From Candidatus Eiseniibacteriota bacterium (GTDB lineage: Bacteria; Eisenbacteria; RBG-16-71-46), in assembly GCA_005893185.1 (NCBI GenBank), contig VBOS01000243.1, forward strand, positions 1-11,741: a stretch of 11,741 nt of DNA, written 5' to 3'. The notes beneath the pieces were generated by a model. It did no database searches and was not told where the DNA came from. It was given only the letters and a program-made list of their open reading frames with translations. A program made the translations under genes and the position numbers. How positions within the stretch are numbered: position 1 is the first letter of the stretch; the number at the start of each line of letters is the position of its first letter. Of this stretch, positions 1-7,281 are shown piece by piece.

Positions 1-240
1 TCCCAGGCTGGGGCCGGGCGGATGCTGATCGTCGGTCGGTTCGAACTCACTGAAGAGCCCGACCGTATTGGGAAGGTTCTGGTAGGAGATCAGGATGCTC
101 CTGCTGGACTGCGCACCCTCGGGTGTGACGAACGCCGGATCGACCGCCGTCAGCTTCTTCGCGCAGCCGGCCGCCAGGAGAAAGGCCGAAAGCGCAAGAG
201 CGGTGACCGCCAGGCGCCCGATCGACCCGTCGCGCTTCAT
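1..240 (-). CDS. Putative lipoprotein, N-terminal part (runs off the left edge)
   Basis: An open frame of 80 codons starts at the ATG at 240-238 and has no stop before the window edge. The N-terminus is MKRDGS, then a hydrophobic stretch (residues 9-25) ending in AAGC, so it reads as a signal peptide II with the lipidated cysteine at Cys26. Residue +2 is Ala, not Asp, which in Gram-negatives favours sorting to the outer membrane. The mature part seen (KKLTAVDPAFVTPEG and on) is soluble-looking and matches no family I recognise. The start lies 2 nt after the secF stop, with only a weak GGA upstream, so it is probably translated by coupling to secF and is the third gene of the secDF operon. Function unknown. 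A lipoprotein exported through Sec and co-transcribed with secDF is plausible but does not prove a shared role. Confidence 0.72.
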   Translation of the reverse strand, partial: MKRDGSIGRLAVTALALSAFLLAAGCAKKLTAVDPAFVTPEGAQSSRSILISYQNLPNTVGLFSEFEPTDDQHPPGPSLG

Positions 241-242
241 GG

Positions 243-1166
243 TCATTCCGCAGCTATCCCCTTGCGGCGATCGAGGGCGATCCAGCTCTCGAGCGCGAGC
301 GCGCTCGCGACGTACACGGAGGAGTAGGTTCCGAACACCGTCCCGACCAGCATCGCGAACGAGAAGTCGCGCAGCACCTCGCCGCCCCAGATGAACAGCG
401 CGAGCGCGGTGAGAAACACGGTGAACGCCGTGATCACCGTGCGCGACAGCGTCTCGTTCACCGCGATGTCCATCACGCGGGAGTGCTTTTCCTTCCGCAG
501 CGCCCGGTTGCGCTCCCGGATCCGGTCGAATACCACGATCGTGTCGTTGATCGAGTAGCCCGCGATCGTCAGCAAAGCCGCCAGCACGGTCAGCGAGACC
601 TCGCGCCCGGTGAAGCACAGCATCCCGAGGGTCACGAAGACGTCGTGGAACAGCGCCACCACGGCGCCGAGCGCGTACTTGAACTCGTAGCGCCATCCCA
701 CGAAGACGAGGATGGCCCCCAGGCTCCCGAGGATCGCCCACAGCGCCTTCGCGCGCAGCTCGCTGCCGACCTTGGGGCCCACCGCCTCGGTGCGGCGCAG
801 CTCCACCGCCACGTCGGGGTTGTGCGCGTGAATGGCGTCCCGGGTGCGGGCGAACAGATCGCCCTGGCCCTGGCCCAGGGTCTGGATCCGGATCAGGAAC
901 TCGGCCCGGTTCTCGCCGGTCATCTGCTGGAGCTCAGCGCCCTTGAGGCCGCCTGCGTCGAGCGCCTGGCGCACCTGGTCGGCGGACAGCACGCGGCCGA
1001 GACGGATCTGGAGCAGCGTGCCGCCCGTGAAGTCCACGCTGTACTTCGGCCCGCCGTGCGCGAGGAGCCACACCGCAGTTGCGGCCGCGATCGAACCCGA
1101 GAGGAGGTACGCGAAGCGGCGGTACCGCATGAACGGGAGATTGGTGCCGATCAGGAGCTGGAGCAT
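243..1166 (-). CDS. secF: Protein translocase subunit SecF
   Basis: SecF pairs with SecD in the inner membrane and uses the proton-motive force to help complete protein export through SecYEG. The 307-aa length is typical. Visible order: TM1 (about residues 18-37), the SecF hallmark VDFTGGT (44-50) opening the periplasmic domain, EAVGPKVGSEL (127-137) leading to TM2, then a block of membrane helices to about residue 297. The conserved TM4 signature GYSINDTIVVFDRIRERNR (203-221) includes Asp208, in the position of the proton-pathway aspartate. Start: ATG at 1166, preceded by GAGG about 8 nt upstream. It begins 19 nt after the secD stop, so the two are one transcription unit. No truncation or missing key residue seen. 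Confidence 0.97.
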   Translation of the reverse strand: MLQLLIGTNLPFMRYRRFAYLLSGSIAAATAVWLLAHGGPKYSVDFTGGTLLQIRLGRVLSADQVRQALDAGGLKGAELQQMTGENRAEFLIRIQTLGQGQGDLFARTRDAIHAHNPDVAVELRRTEAVGPKVGSELRAKALWAILGSLGAILVFVGWRYEFKYALGAVVALFHDVFVTLGMLCFTGREVSLTVLAALLTIAGYSINDTIVVFDRIRERNRALRKEKHSRVMDIAVNETLSRTVITAFTVFLTALALFIWGGEVLRDFSFAMLVGTVFGTYSSVYVASALALESWIALDRRKGIAAE

Positions 1167-1185
1167 GGAACGCGCCTCGAGTGGG

Positions 1186-2748
<1,563 letters not shown>

Positions 2749-2771
2749 GGGATTCCCCTGGACACAATCAA

Positions 2772-2808
2772 CCGCCGGCGATGCCCTCGAGAAGGGCCGT
2801 CCCGGCGG
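2772..2808 (-). promoter_or_regulatory. Two-tier stem-loop in the secD leader
   Basis: An outer stem CCGCCGG (2772-2778) / CCGGCGG (2802-2808) encloses an inner stem GCCCT (2783-2787) / AGGGC (2793-2797) with a 5-nt loop. The internal loop is symmetric, 4 nt on each side. It lies inside the predicted secD leader, 14 nt upstream of the AGGGG ribosome-binding site. It could affect mRNA stability or translation of secD. No T-tract follows it, so it is not an attenuator-terminator by itself. Regulatory role is inference. Confidence 0.4.
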
Positions 2809-2839
2809 CTCCCGCACAGTCAGGCAGAATGAGTGCGGC

Positions 2840-2868
2840 AGTCTACGGTCGGCCCGCGGGGGTGTCAA
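2840..2868 (-). promoter_or_regulatory. Sigma70-type promoter for secD-secF-lipoprotein
   Basis: On the minus strand a perfect -35 TTGACA (2868-2863) is followed by a 17-nt spacer and TAGACT (2845-2840), four of six matches to TATAAT. Transcription would start near 2833 and give a leader of about 85 nt before the secD ATG. In such GC-rich DNA this combination at optimal spacing is unlikely to be chance. It also argues against the longer secD reading frame. Confidence 0.72.
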
Positions 2869-2892
2869 CGAATCGCGCGGGCGGAGAGGCGG

Positions 2893-2934
2893 GCGACGCG
2901 GGCGAGAAGGCGTGCGACGCGGGCGAGAAGGCGG
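2893..2934. repeat. Tandem repeat, two copies of a 21-bp unit
   Basis: The unit GCGACGCGGGCGAGAAGGCG plus one variable base occurs at 2893-2913 (last base T) and 2914-2934 (last base G), otherwise identical. A decayed third copy may lie just to the left (about 2875-2892). The second copy overlaps the left arm of the long inverted repeat, so both copies can pair with the right arm. Confidence 0.85.
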
Positions 2935-3078
2935 GCGGCGGCGGACAGGGGCCTGCGCCGCCGCTCGGGACACATCCTGTGTCCCTCGCTGACGCTGAGC
3001 CCCGCTCCGCCATCCCTGGCTGCGCGGTGCTCAGAGTCGCGGCGCAGGCCCCTGTCCGCGCCCGCCTTCTCGCCCGCG
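2918..3078. repeat. Long imperfect inverted repeat with nested hairpins (REP/BIME-like element)
   Basis: The left arm 2918-2960 and right arm 3040-3078 are reverse complements over 39 bp (20 + 19), interrupted only by a 4-nt insertion GCGG at 2938-2941 in the left arm. The 79-nt centre contains a perfect 8-bp hairpin (2967-2985), and CTGAGC (2995-3000) can pair with GCTCAG (3029-3034). The whole can fold into one extended cruciform or RNA structure. There is no transposase, and I see no clear target-site duplication. The layout resembles repetitive extragenic palindromes or a small non-autonomous element. Whether it recurs in the genome cannot be told from this window. Confidence 0.8.
2967..2985. 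repeat. Perfect 8-bp hairpin inside the inverted repeat
   Basis: GGGACACA (2967-2974), loop TCC, TGTGTCCC (2978-2985). It forms the apical hairpin of the larger palindrome. It could also be a symmetric protein-binding site. No T-tract follows, so it is not a terminator. Confidence 0.8.
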
Positions 3079-3090
3079 CAAACCGGGACT

Positions 3091-3113
3091 GGGGCCGGTT
3101 GGCGGCCGGCCCC
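3091..3113 (+). terminator. GC-rich hairpin followed by TTT, possible weak terminator
   Basis: GGGGCCGG (3091-3098), 7-nt loop, CCGGCCCC (3106-3113), then TTTG. The 8-bp perfect stem and short T run resemble a weak rightward intrinsic terminator. No rightward gene precedes it in the window, so what it would terminate is unclear. It may belong to the neighbouring repeat element. Confidence 0.3.
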
Positions 3114-3366
3114 TTTGAAGCGATCTGGATTCTCTTGGGTGGGTTCGGGGTGAGGGAGTTGTTGAGGCGAATGGGGCGGGATCCCGGTTCGGGTGAAGCG
3201 CGATCGTCGGACCGCAACCGGCGTGCCGACGCGGCAGCGCCGGCAAGTCACGTGCGATCAACACGCGGACCCGAGGCTCTCGTCCGCGCACCGACGCCGC
3301 CGACCACGCGCTGTCACCACCGGGGACGGGCCGCGTCGGGCGCGAGGGACGGGGGTCAGAACGCGC

Positions 3367-3395
3367 TGGACACCCCCGAAGCCCATTCCTATACT
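3367..3395 (+). promoter_or_regulatory. Sigma70-type promoter of the beta-barrel gene
   Basis: TGGACA (3367-3372), a 17-nt spacer, and TATACT (3390-3395): five of six matches in each hexamer at optimal spacing. Transcription would start near 3402, about 55 nt before the ATG at 3458. It probably also drives guaB, whose frame follows the next stop closely. Confidence 0.75.
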
Positions 3396-3457
3396 GCCGC
3401 GCTCATCGTACCGGGCCCCATTCCCATCTCTCCGAGCGTACGAGGAGCCTCCATCGC

Positions 3458-4291
3458 ATGAACTTGCGCCTGGGCGCGGTGAGCGGCGCCTGCATCGCGC
3501 TGCTCGCCGGGTCTTCGCCGTGCCTGGCTGCCAAACACAAGGGAGCGCCGGCAGCGCCCGATTCGGCGCATGCATCGCATTCGGCCACCAAGCCGTCCCA
3601 CAAGGGATCACAGGCTCCCAAAGAGCCAATCCCGAACCATCACCCGGCGGGGATCGGCGGTCTGCTGGGCGGCGGGAGGATCTACGCCGACGCCGACTAC
3701 TCGAACCGGCGCACCCCGAGCGGTGAGTTCGGGAGCAAGGATTCGGAAGCGCGCTTCGGCTTCTCCGCCAATTTCCGCTACCAGTTCAACCCCTGGCTGC
3801 GCGGCCAGGTCAGCCCGGGGTTCTTCTGGTCGGCCTACGACCAGCACTCCCCGTTGCCGTTTCAGGACGCCAACCATCCCGAGGACACCACGAAGGAGCA
3901 TGTCCTCACGCTGATCCTGCCGGTCTCGGCCCAGCTGCAATGGACGCCGACCCGCGGGCCGTGGCACTACCACGTCGGAGCCGGTCCGGGGGTGTACCGG
4001 GTCTGGGTGGAGAACCACCGCAAGGTGATCAAGGACCCGATCACCAAGGTGGACCACAAGGGCTTCTACCCCGGGGTCAGCGGTGAGATCGGGGTGGAAC
4101 GCTTTCTCAAGGCCCAGCCTTCGACCTCGATCGAGGTCTCGATCGCGAGCCACTGGGCCTTCGCCGACCGGCCGGAGCAGTTTCCGTCGGGCTACAACAG
4201 CGCCATGCTCGGGGTGGAGCTCCTGGTGGGCGCCAACTACTATTTCGACGCGTCGCGCTTCGAGAAGAAGAAGAGCACCGCGGCGAAGTGA
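3458..4291 (+). CDS. Predicted outer-membrane beta-barrel protein, unknown family
   Basis: 277 aa. Residues 1-24 form a signal peptide (MNLRLGAVSG, then a hydrophobic core, cut after about CLA24). Cys22 is preceded by Pro, so it does not fit a lipobox. Residues 25-64 are a low-complexity linker rich in Lys, Pro, Ala and His (His27, 38, 41, 48, 61, 62). From about 70 the protein alternates polar and aromatic residues in short strands separated by turns: GRIYADADYS, ARFGFSANFRYQF, LRGQVSPGFFWSAY, HVLTLILPVSAQLQW, WHYHVGAGPGVYRVW, FYPGVSGEIGVERF, STSIEVSIASHWAF, MLGVELLVGANYYF. That pattern suits an eight-strand or similar barrel. The usual terminal aromatic residue is not last; a charged tail (EKKKSTAAK) follows Phe268. 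AGGAG lies 10 nt before the ATG. Function unknown; a small porin, OmpA/OmpW-like barrel or periplasmic beta protein are alternatives. Confidence 0.75.
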   Translation: MNLRLGAVSGACIALLAGSSPCLAAKHKGAPAAPDSAHASHSATKPSHKGSQAPKEPIPNHHPAGIGGLLGGGRIYADADYSNRRTPSGEFGSKDSEARFGFSANFRYQFNPWLRGQVSPGFFWSAYDQHSPLPFQDANHPEDTTKEHVLTLILPVSAQLQWTPTRGPWHYHVGAGPGVYRVWVENHRKVIKDPITKVDHKGFYPGVSGEIGVERFLKAQPSTSIEVSIASHWAFADRPEQFPSGYNSAMLGVELLVGANYYFDASRFEKKKSTAAK

Positions 4292-4334
4292 CGGACCGCG
4301 TGGGGACCCCGCGAATGGTCGCGGCCCTGCGCAT

Positions 4335-4340
4335 GGAGGG
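4335..4340 (+). promoter_or_regulatory. Ribosome-binding site that decides the guaB start
   Basis: GGAGGG lies 10 nt upstream of the GTG at 4351. The other in-frame starts (GTG 4288, ATG 4315, ATG 4333) have weaker or no such sequence. The motif itself overlaps the ATG at 4333. Confidence 0.6.
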
Positions 4341-4350
4341 TGAGCGCGCG

Positions 4351-5838
4351 GTGAACGGGCGCGTCGCATGGAGCGAGAAGGTGGGGCCCGAGGCCCTGAC
4401 CTTCGACGACGTGCTCCTCATCCCCGATCTCTCCGAGGTCCATCCGCGCGAGACCGACGTCCGCACGCTGTTCTCGCGGCGCATTCCGCTCAACGTCCCG
4501 GTCGCGAGCGCCGCGATGGACACCGTGACCGAGTCCGAGCTGGCGATCGCGATCGCCCGCGAAGGCGGGATCGGCGTGATCCACAAGAACCTCCCGCTCG
4601 CAGCCCAGGCCTCGCAGGTGGACCGCGTCAAGCGCTCGGAGAGCGGCATGATCGTCGATCCGATCACGCTGCCGCCCTCGGCCACGATCGGGGAGGCGCA
4701 CGAGATCATGACGCGCTTCCACATCTCGGGCGTGCCGATCACAGAGGGCGGGAAGCTGGTCGGGATCCTCACGAACCGCGACCTGCGCTTCGAGGATCGA
4801 CTGAGCCGCCGGGTCTCCGACGTGATGACGCGCGAGAATCTGGTCACTGCGGCGGTCGGGACCACGCTCGAGCAGGCGCAGGCGATCCTGGCGAAACGCA
4901 AGATCGAGAAGCTGCCGGTGGTGGACGGCGAGGGGCATTTGAAGGGGCTCATCACCGTCAAGGACATCGAGAAGCGCCGCAAGCACCCGCACGCCTGCAA
5001 GGATTCACTCGGCCGGCTGCGCGTGGCCGCGGCGGTGGGCGCAGGCGGCGACTTCATGGAGCGCGCGGTCGAGCTGGTGCGAGCCGCCGTGGACGCGCTG
5101 GTCCTGGATAGCGCGCACGCCCACTCGCGCGGCGTGCTGGATGCGACGCGCGCGCTGCGCGAGCGCTTCCCGGACATTGACCTGGTGGCGGGCAACGTCG
5201 GAACCGCCGAGGGCGCAGCGGCCCTGGCGGCGGAGGGCGTTGACGCCGTCAAGGTCGGGATGGGGCCGGGAGCGATCTGCACCACCCGCGTCGTGACCGG
5301 GGCCGGGATGGCCCAGATCACAGCCGTGCTCGAGGCGGCGCGCGCGCTGGAGGACATGGGCGTGCCTGTGATCTCGGACGGCGGCATCAAGTACACAGGC
5401 GACATCGTGAAGGCGATCGGCGCGGGCGCGCACTCGGTGATGATCGGAAGCCTGTTCGCCGGCACCGAAGAGAGCCCGGGCGAGGTGGTGCTGCTGGAGG
5501 GCCGCTCGTTCAAGGTCTACCGCGGCATGGGCTCGCTCTCGGCGATGGCGGCCGCGGCCGGGAGCCGCGAGCGCTACTTCCAGGAGGACGAGGAGGAGCT
5601 GTCGAAGCTGGTGCCCGAGGGGATCGAGGGCCGCGTGCCCTTCAAGGGACCGCTCTCCCAGTCGGTGTTCCAGATGGTGGGGGGCCTGCGCGCTGGAATG
5701 GGCTACTGCGGCGTGCGCACGATCGAGGAGCTGCGCACCCGAGCGCGCTTCGTCCGGATCAGCACCGCCGGCCTGCGCGAGAGCCACCCGCACGACGTCA
5801 CGATCACCAAGGAAGCGCCGAACTACGAGCGGCGGTAG
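4351..5838 (+). CDS. guaB: Inosine-5'-monophosphate dehydrogenase
   Basis: GuaB oxidises IMP to XMP with NAD+, the committed step of guanine nucleotide synthesis, in the cytoplasm as a tetramer. From the GTG at 4351 it has 495 aa, close to the 488 of E. coli. Hallmarks: EALTFDDVLL (14-23), SAAMDTVTE (53-61), the GGIGVIHKN flank (72-80), two CBS domains (about 100-208), the catalytic loop GMGPGAICTTR (303-313) with Cys310 that forms the covalent intermediate, DGGIKYTGD (343-351), GMGSLSAM (392-399), and the flap Arg408-Tyr409 in SRERYFQ. All key residues are intact. Start choice: the GTG at 4351 has GGAGGG upstream and gives the normal short N-terminus. The longest frame begins at GTG 4288, overlapping the previous stop, and adds 21 unconserved residues. 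guaA does not follow. Confidence 0.97.
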   Translation: MNGRVAWSEKVGPEALTFDDVLLIPDLSEVHPRETDVRTLFSRRIPLNVPVASAAMDTVTESELAIAIAREGGIGVIHKNLPLAAQASQVDRVKRSESGMIVDPITLPPSATIGEAHEIMTRFHISGVPITEGGKLVGILTNRDLRFEDRLSRRVSDVMTRENLVTAAVGTTLEQAQAILAKRKIEKLPVVDGEGHLKGLITVKDIEKRRKHPHACKDSLGRLRVAAAVGAGGDFMERAVELVRAAVDALVLDSAHAHSRGVLDATRALRERFPDIDLVAGNVGTAEGAAALAAEGVDAVKVGMGPGAICTTRVVTGAGMAQITAVLEAARALEDMGVPVISDGGIKYTGDIVKAIGAGAHSVMIGSLFAGTEESPGEVVLLEGRSFKVYRGMGSLSAMAAAAGSRERYFQEDEEELSKLVPEGIEGRVPFKGPLSQSVFQMVGGLRAGMGYCGVRTIEELRTRARFVRISTAGLRESHPHDVTITKEAPNYERR

Positions 5839-5852
5839 CTGCTTGTCTGGGG

Positions 5853-5881
5853 GCTGCGGCTCCCGCTCCCCTTGCCGCAGC
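5853..5881 (+). terminator. Hairpin just after guaB, possible weak terminator
   Basis: GCTGCGGC (5853-5860), 13-nt loop, GCCGCAGC (5874-5881), starting 14 nt after the guaB stop. No U-tract follows, so it would be a weak or factor-assisted terminator, or simply an mRNA 3'-end structure. Confidence 0.35.
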
Positions 5882-5901
5882 TCGCCACGCCCCGAAATGA
5901 A

Positions 5902-5930
5902 GCGGCCCCGGGCCAAGATCCCGGGGCCGC
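5902..5930 (-). terminator. Intrinsic terminator of the minus-strand 254-aa gene
   Basis: Perfect 11-bp stem GCGGCCCCGGG (5902-5912) / CCCGGGGCCGC (5920-5930) with a 7-nt loop, 18 nt downstream of the minus-strand stop at 5949. Read on the minus strand it is followed by TTCATTT, a partial U-tract. Read on the plus strand no T run follows. It therefore suits the minus-strand gene best but may block both converging transcripts. Confidence 0.75.
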
Positions 5931-5948
5931 GCACCGCCCGCGAATGGA

Positions 5949-6713
5949 CTATCGCTTCGGCAGGTCGAACTTGAAGTCGGGGTTGATCTGCTTGATCTCG
6001 CCCACCACGCGGACCAGGCTCTCCTCGCGCTCGGCCGTGGGCTCGGTCTTCCAAGCGGAGTAGAGCTCGAGCAGCTCGTCCTGCTTGAGGCGCAGCAGCT
6101 CCTGCTGGGAGCGCTCGTTGATCGAGCGCTCGAGATGGTAGACCTCGCCCTGCGAGAAGCGCTTCAAGAGGTCGAGGTACTCGCCGCGCATGTGGGAGAG
6201 GATGCGGATGTACTTCTCGAACCCGACCGAGAGCTTCTCCAGCACCTCCGAGATGCCAGCGTTCTTGCGGTGCATCTGCTGGCTGTAGGAGTAGGCGAAG
6301 TGGTAGTAGGTCTTGCCGCGCCCGATGTAGGCTTCCTCGCTGGGCTGCATCTTCGCGCGGTGGCCCTCGGCGGCCGCCGGGTTGTCGAAGATCCCGATCG
6401 AGACCAGCAGGAAGTCGGCGTTGGTCTTGTAGATCTGGTACTTGAGCCGGGCGTCGGCGGAGTTCGCGAGCCGGCGGAACACGTCGGTGTCGTACTTGGA
6501 GAGGAACTTCTTCGACTGCTCCACGTACTCGGGGTTGATGAACGAGTGGAGCAGGTGCGCGAGGTAGACGTTGACGTCCTCGTCGTAGAAATCCTGGTTC
6601 GAGACCAGCCCTGTCTCCATGCGGCTGTAAAGCAGGCAGTTGACCATGAAGTAATAGGTCGGCTGCAGGTCCCGGCTGCTGTCCTTGAGATCGACGTAGT
6701 TCCGTGGATTCAT
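5949..6713 (-). CDS. Conserved-looking hypothetical protein, soluble, mostly helical
   Basis: 254 aa from the ATG at 6713, which has GGAGG 7 nt upstream; the frame stays open to 7502, but that extension lacks a good start signal and has compositionally random residues. No signal peptide or membrane segment is visible, so a cytoplasmic location is expected. The sequence is rich in Tyr, Glu, Leu and Lys and looks largely alpha-helical. The N-terminal part (MNPRNYVDLKDSSRD, TYYFMVNCLLYSRMETG) is followed by a middle with many aromatic residues (KTYYHFAYSYSQQMHRK, 134-150) and a charged helical C-terminal part (about 155-240). I do not recognise the family and see no catalytic motif. It is a single-gene unit: convergent with guaB, with its own terminator and divergent from the chemosensory operon. 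Its codon use matches the neighbours, so it is a real gene of unknown function. Confidence 0.85.
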   Translation of the reverse strand: MNPRNYVDLKDSSRDLQPTYYFMVNCLLYSRMETGLVSNQDFYDEDVNVYLAHLLHSFINPEYVEQSKKFLSKYDTDVFRRLANSADARLKYQIYKTNADFLLVSIGIFDNPAAAEGHRAKMQPSEEAYIGRGKTYYHFAYSYSQQMHRKNAGISEVLEKLSVGFEKYIRILSHMRGEYLDLLKRFSQGEVYHLERSINERSQQELLRLKQDELLELYSAWKTEPTAEREESLVRVVGEIKQINPDFKFDLPKR

Positions 6714-7281
6714 GGCCTCGCCTCCATGCGCCGCGCCCCGTCCGCGATGCGACGGGTGCGGGGCGCTGCCTGACATCGCGACAACGTGTCGTGCATTGTC
6801 CATGCCACGGGCTGCGAAGTGTGCCGGGGCCCTCGAAATCGTGGCGGGAGAGCGGGATGAGCGGATGAAACCGGCTCCCGGAAGCGCAACGTTGACCGTC
6901 ACTTCGCGCCGTATCACACAGCCCTGTGGGTGCGATGACCCGCGCGAGGCCTCGTGATCCCGGTCCGGCCCGCGGGGTGCAGGGGGCACGCAAGACGTCG
7001 CGAGATCGCATCCAATTTCGCAATGCCCTTGCTTGCGAGTAAAATCGTTTAATAGCGAGGCGCCGATAGCGCGCTGGGCCGCAGGCACATCGCCGGCTAG
7101 TTGCAGAATCATGACGGGCTCGCCTTCTGCGAACAGGGATCGTGACGCACGAACGAACCGCCACCTGGAAAGCCATCCTCCGGCTGTCACGGAAAAGCCC
7201 CGCGCCGGGCATATGTCTTGCGAAATCGGCTGATGTAACTCCATACCACGCCGACACCACACGCTCCGGGCCGCACCTCGC
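6714..7281. other. Intergenic region between the 254-aa gene and the chemosensory operon
   Basis: About 570 nt between divergent genes. It contains a hairpin pair (6733-6766), a 13-nt symmetric site CGACA-ACG-TGTCG (6779-6791), and an AT-rich patch with TAAAAT at 7040-7045 (preceded 17 nt upstream by TTCGCA) that might be a rightward promoter with a leader of about 230 nt. Closer to the operon, TTGCGA (7218-7223) has only a poor -10. Short open frames here have no ribosome-binding site or recognisable translation. I cannot assign either gene's promoter firmly. Confidence 0.55.
6733..6766 (-). repeat. Alternative hairpins upstream of the 254-aa gene
   Basis: GCGCCCCG (6733-6740) pairs with CGGGGCGC (6759-6766) as an 8-bp stem. 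Alternatively CCCGTC (6737-6742) pairs with GACGGG (6751-6756) over an 8-nt loop. The two stems share 6737-6740, so they exclude each other. The element is 20 nt upstream of the ATG, just before the ribosome-binding site, so it is in the leader if transcription starts further upstream. Confidence 0.45.

Larger units (their letters stand above)
2749..3457. other. Divergent intergenic region between secD and the beta-barrel gene
   Basis: About 700 nt without a believable gene. It holds, from left to right: the secD leader and promoter, a 21-bp tandem repeat, a long inverted repeat with nested hairpins (2918-3078), an 8-bp hairpin followed by TTT (3091-3113), about 250 nt (3114-3366) where I see nothing specific, and the promoter and ribosome-binding site of the rightward gene. 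Open frames exist on both strands, but their translations are Arg/Pro/Ala-rich, lack ribosome-binding sites and look like GC-driven artefacts. Confidence 0.7.

Noticed and set aside
2749..2833. An arrest-peptide leader gene (VemP, ApdP type) regulating secDF.
   Set aside because: The predicted leader is only about 85 nt and has no ATG. The one GTG is in frame with secD and has no ribosome-binding site.
2749..2973. N-terminal extension of SecD by 75 residues.
   Set aside because: The extension is Arg/Pro-rich, overlaps the promoter and repeat DNA, and the ATG at 2748 has a good ribosome-binding site and a normal SecD N-terminus.
2893..3078. A CRISPR array.
   Set aside because: There are only two directly adjacent repeat copies with no spacers, and no cas genes.
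2781..3461. A 226-aa frame across the divergent intergenic region.
   Set aside because: It runs through the inverted repeat and the promoter, has no ribosome-binding site and shows no protein-like pattern.
7040..7069. A flagellar sigma28-like promoter upstream of the chemosensory operon (TAAA at 7040 and GCCGATAG at 7062-7069).
   Set aside because: The -10-like element matches seven of eight bases, but the gap after TAAA is 18 nt where the consensus needs about 15, and the leader would be over 200 nt. Suggestive only.
7084..7104. A sigma54 promoter (GGCAC and TTGCA).
   Set aside because: The two elements are separated by about 11 nt, far more than the sigma54 spacing allows.
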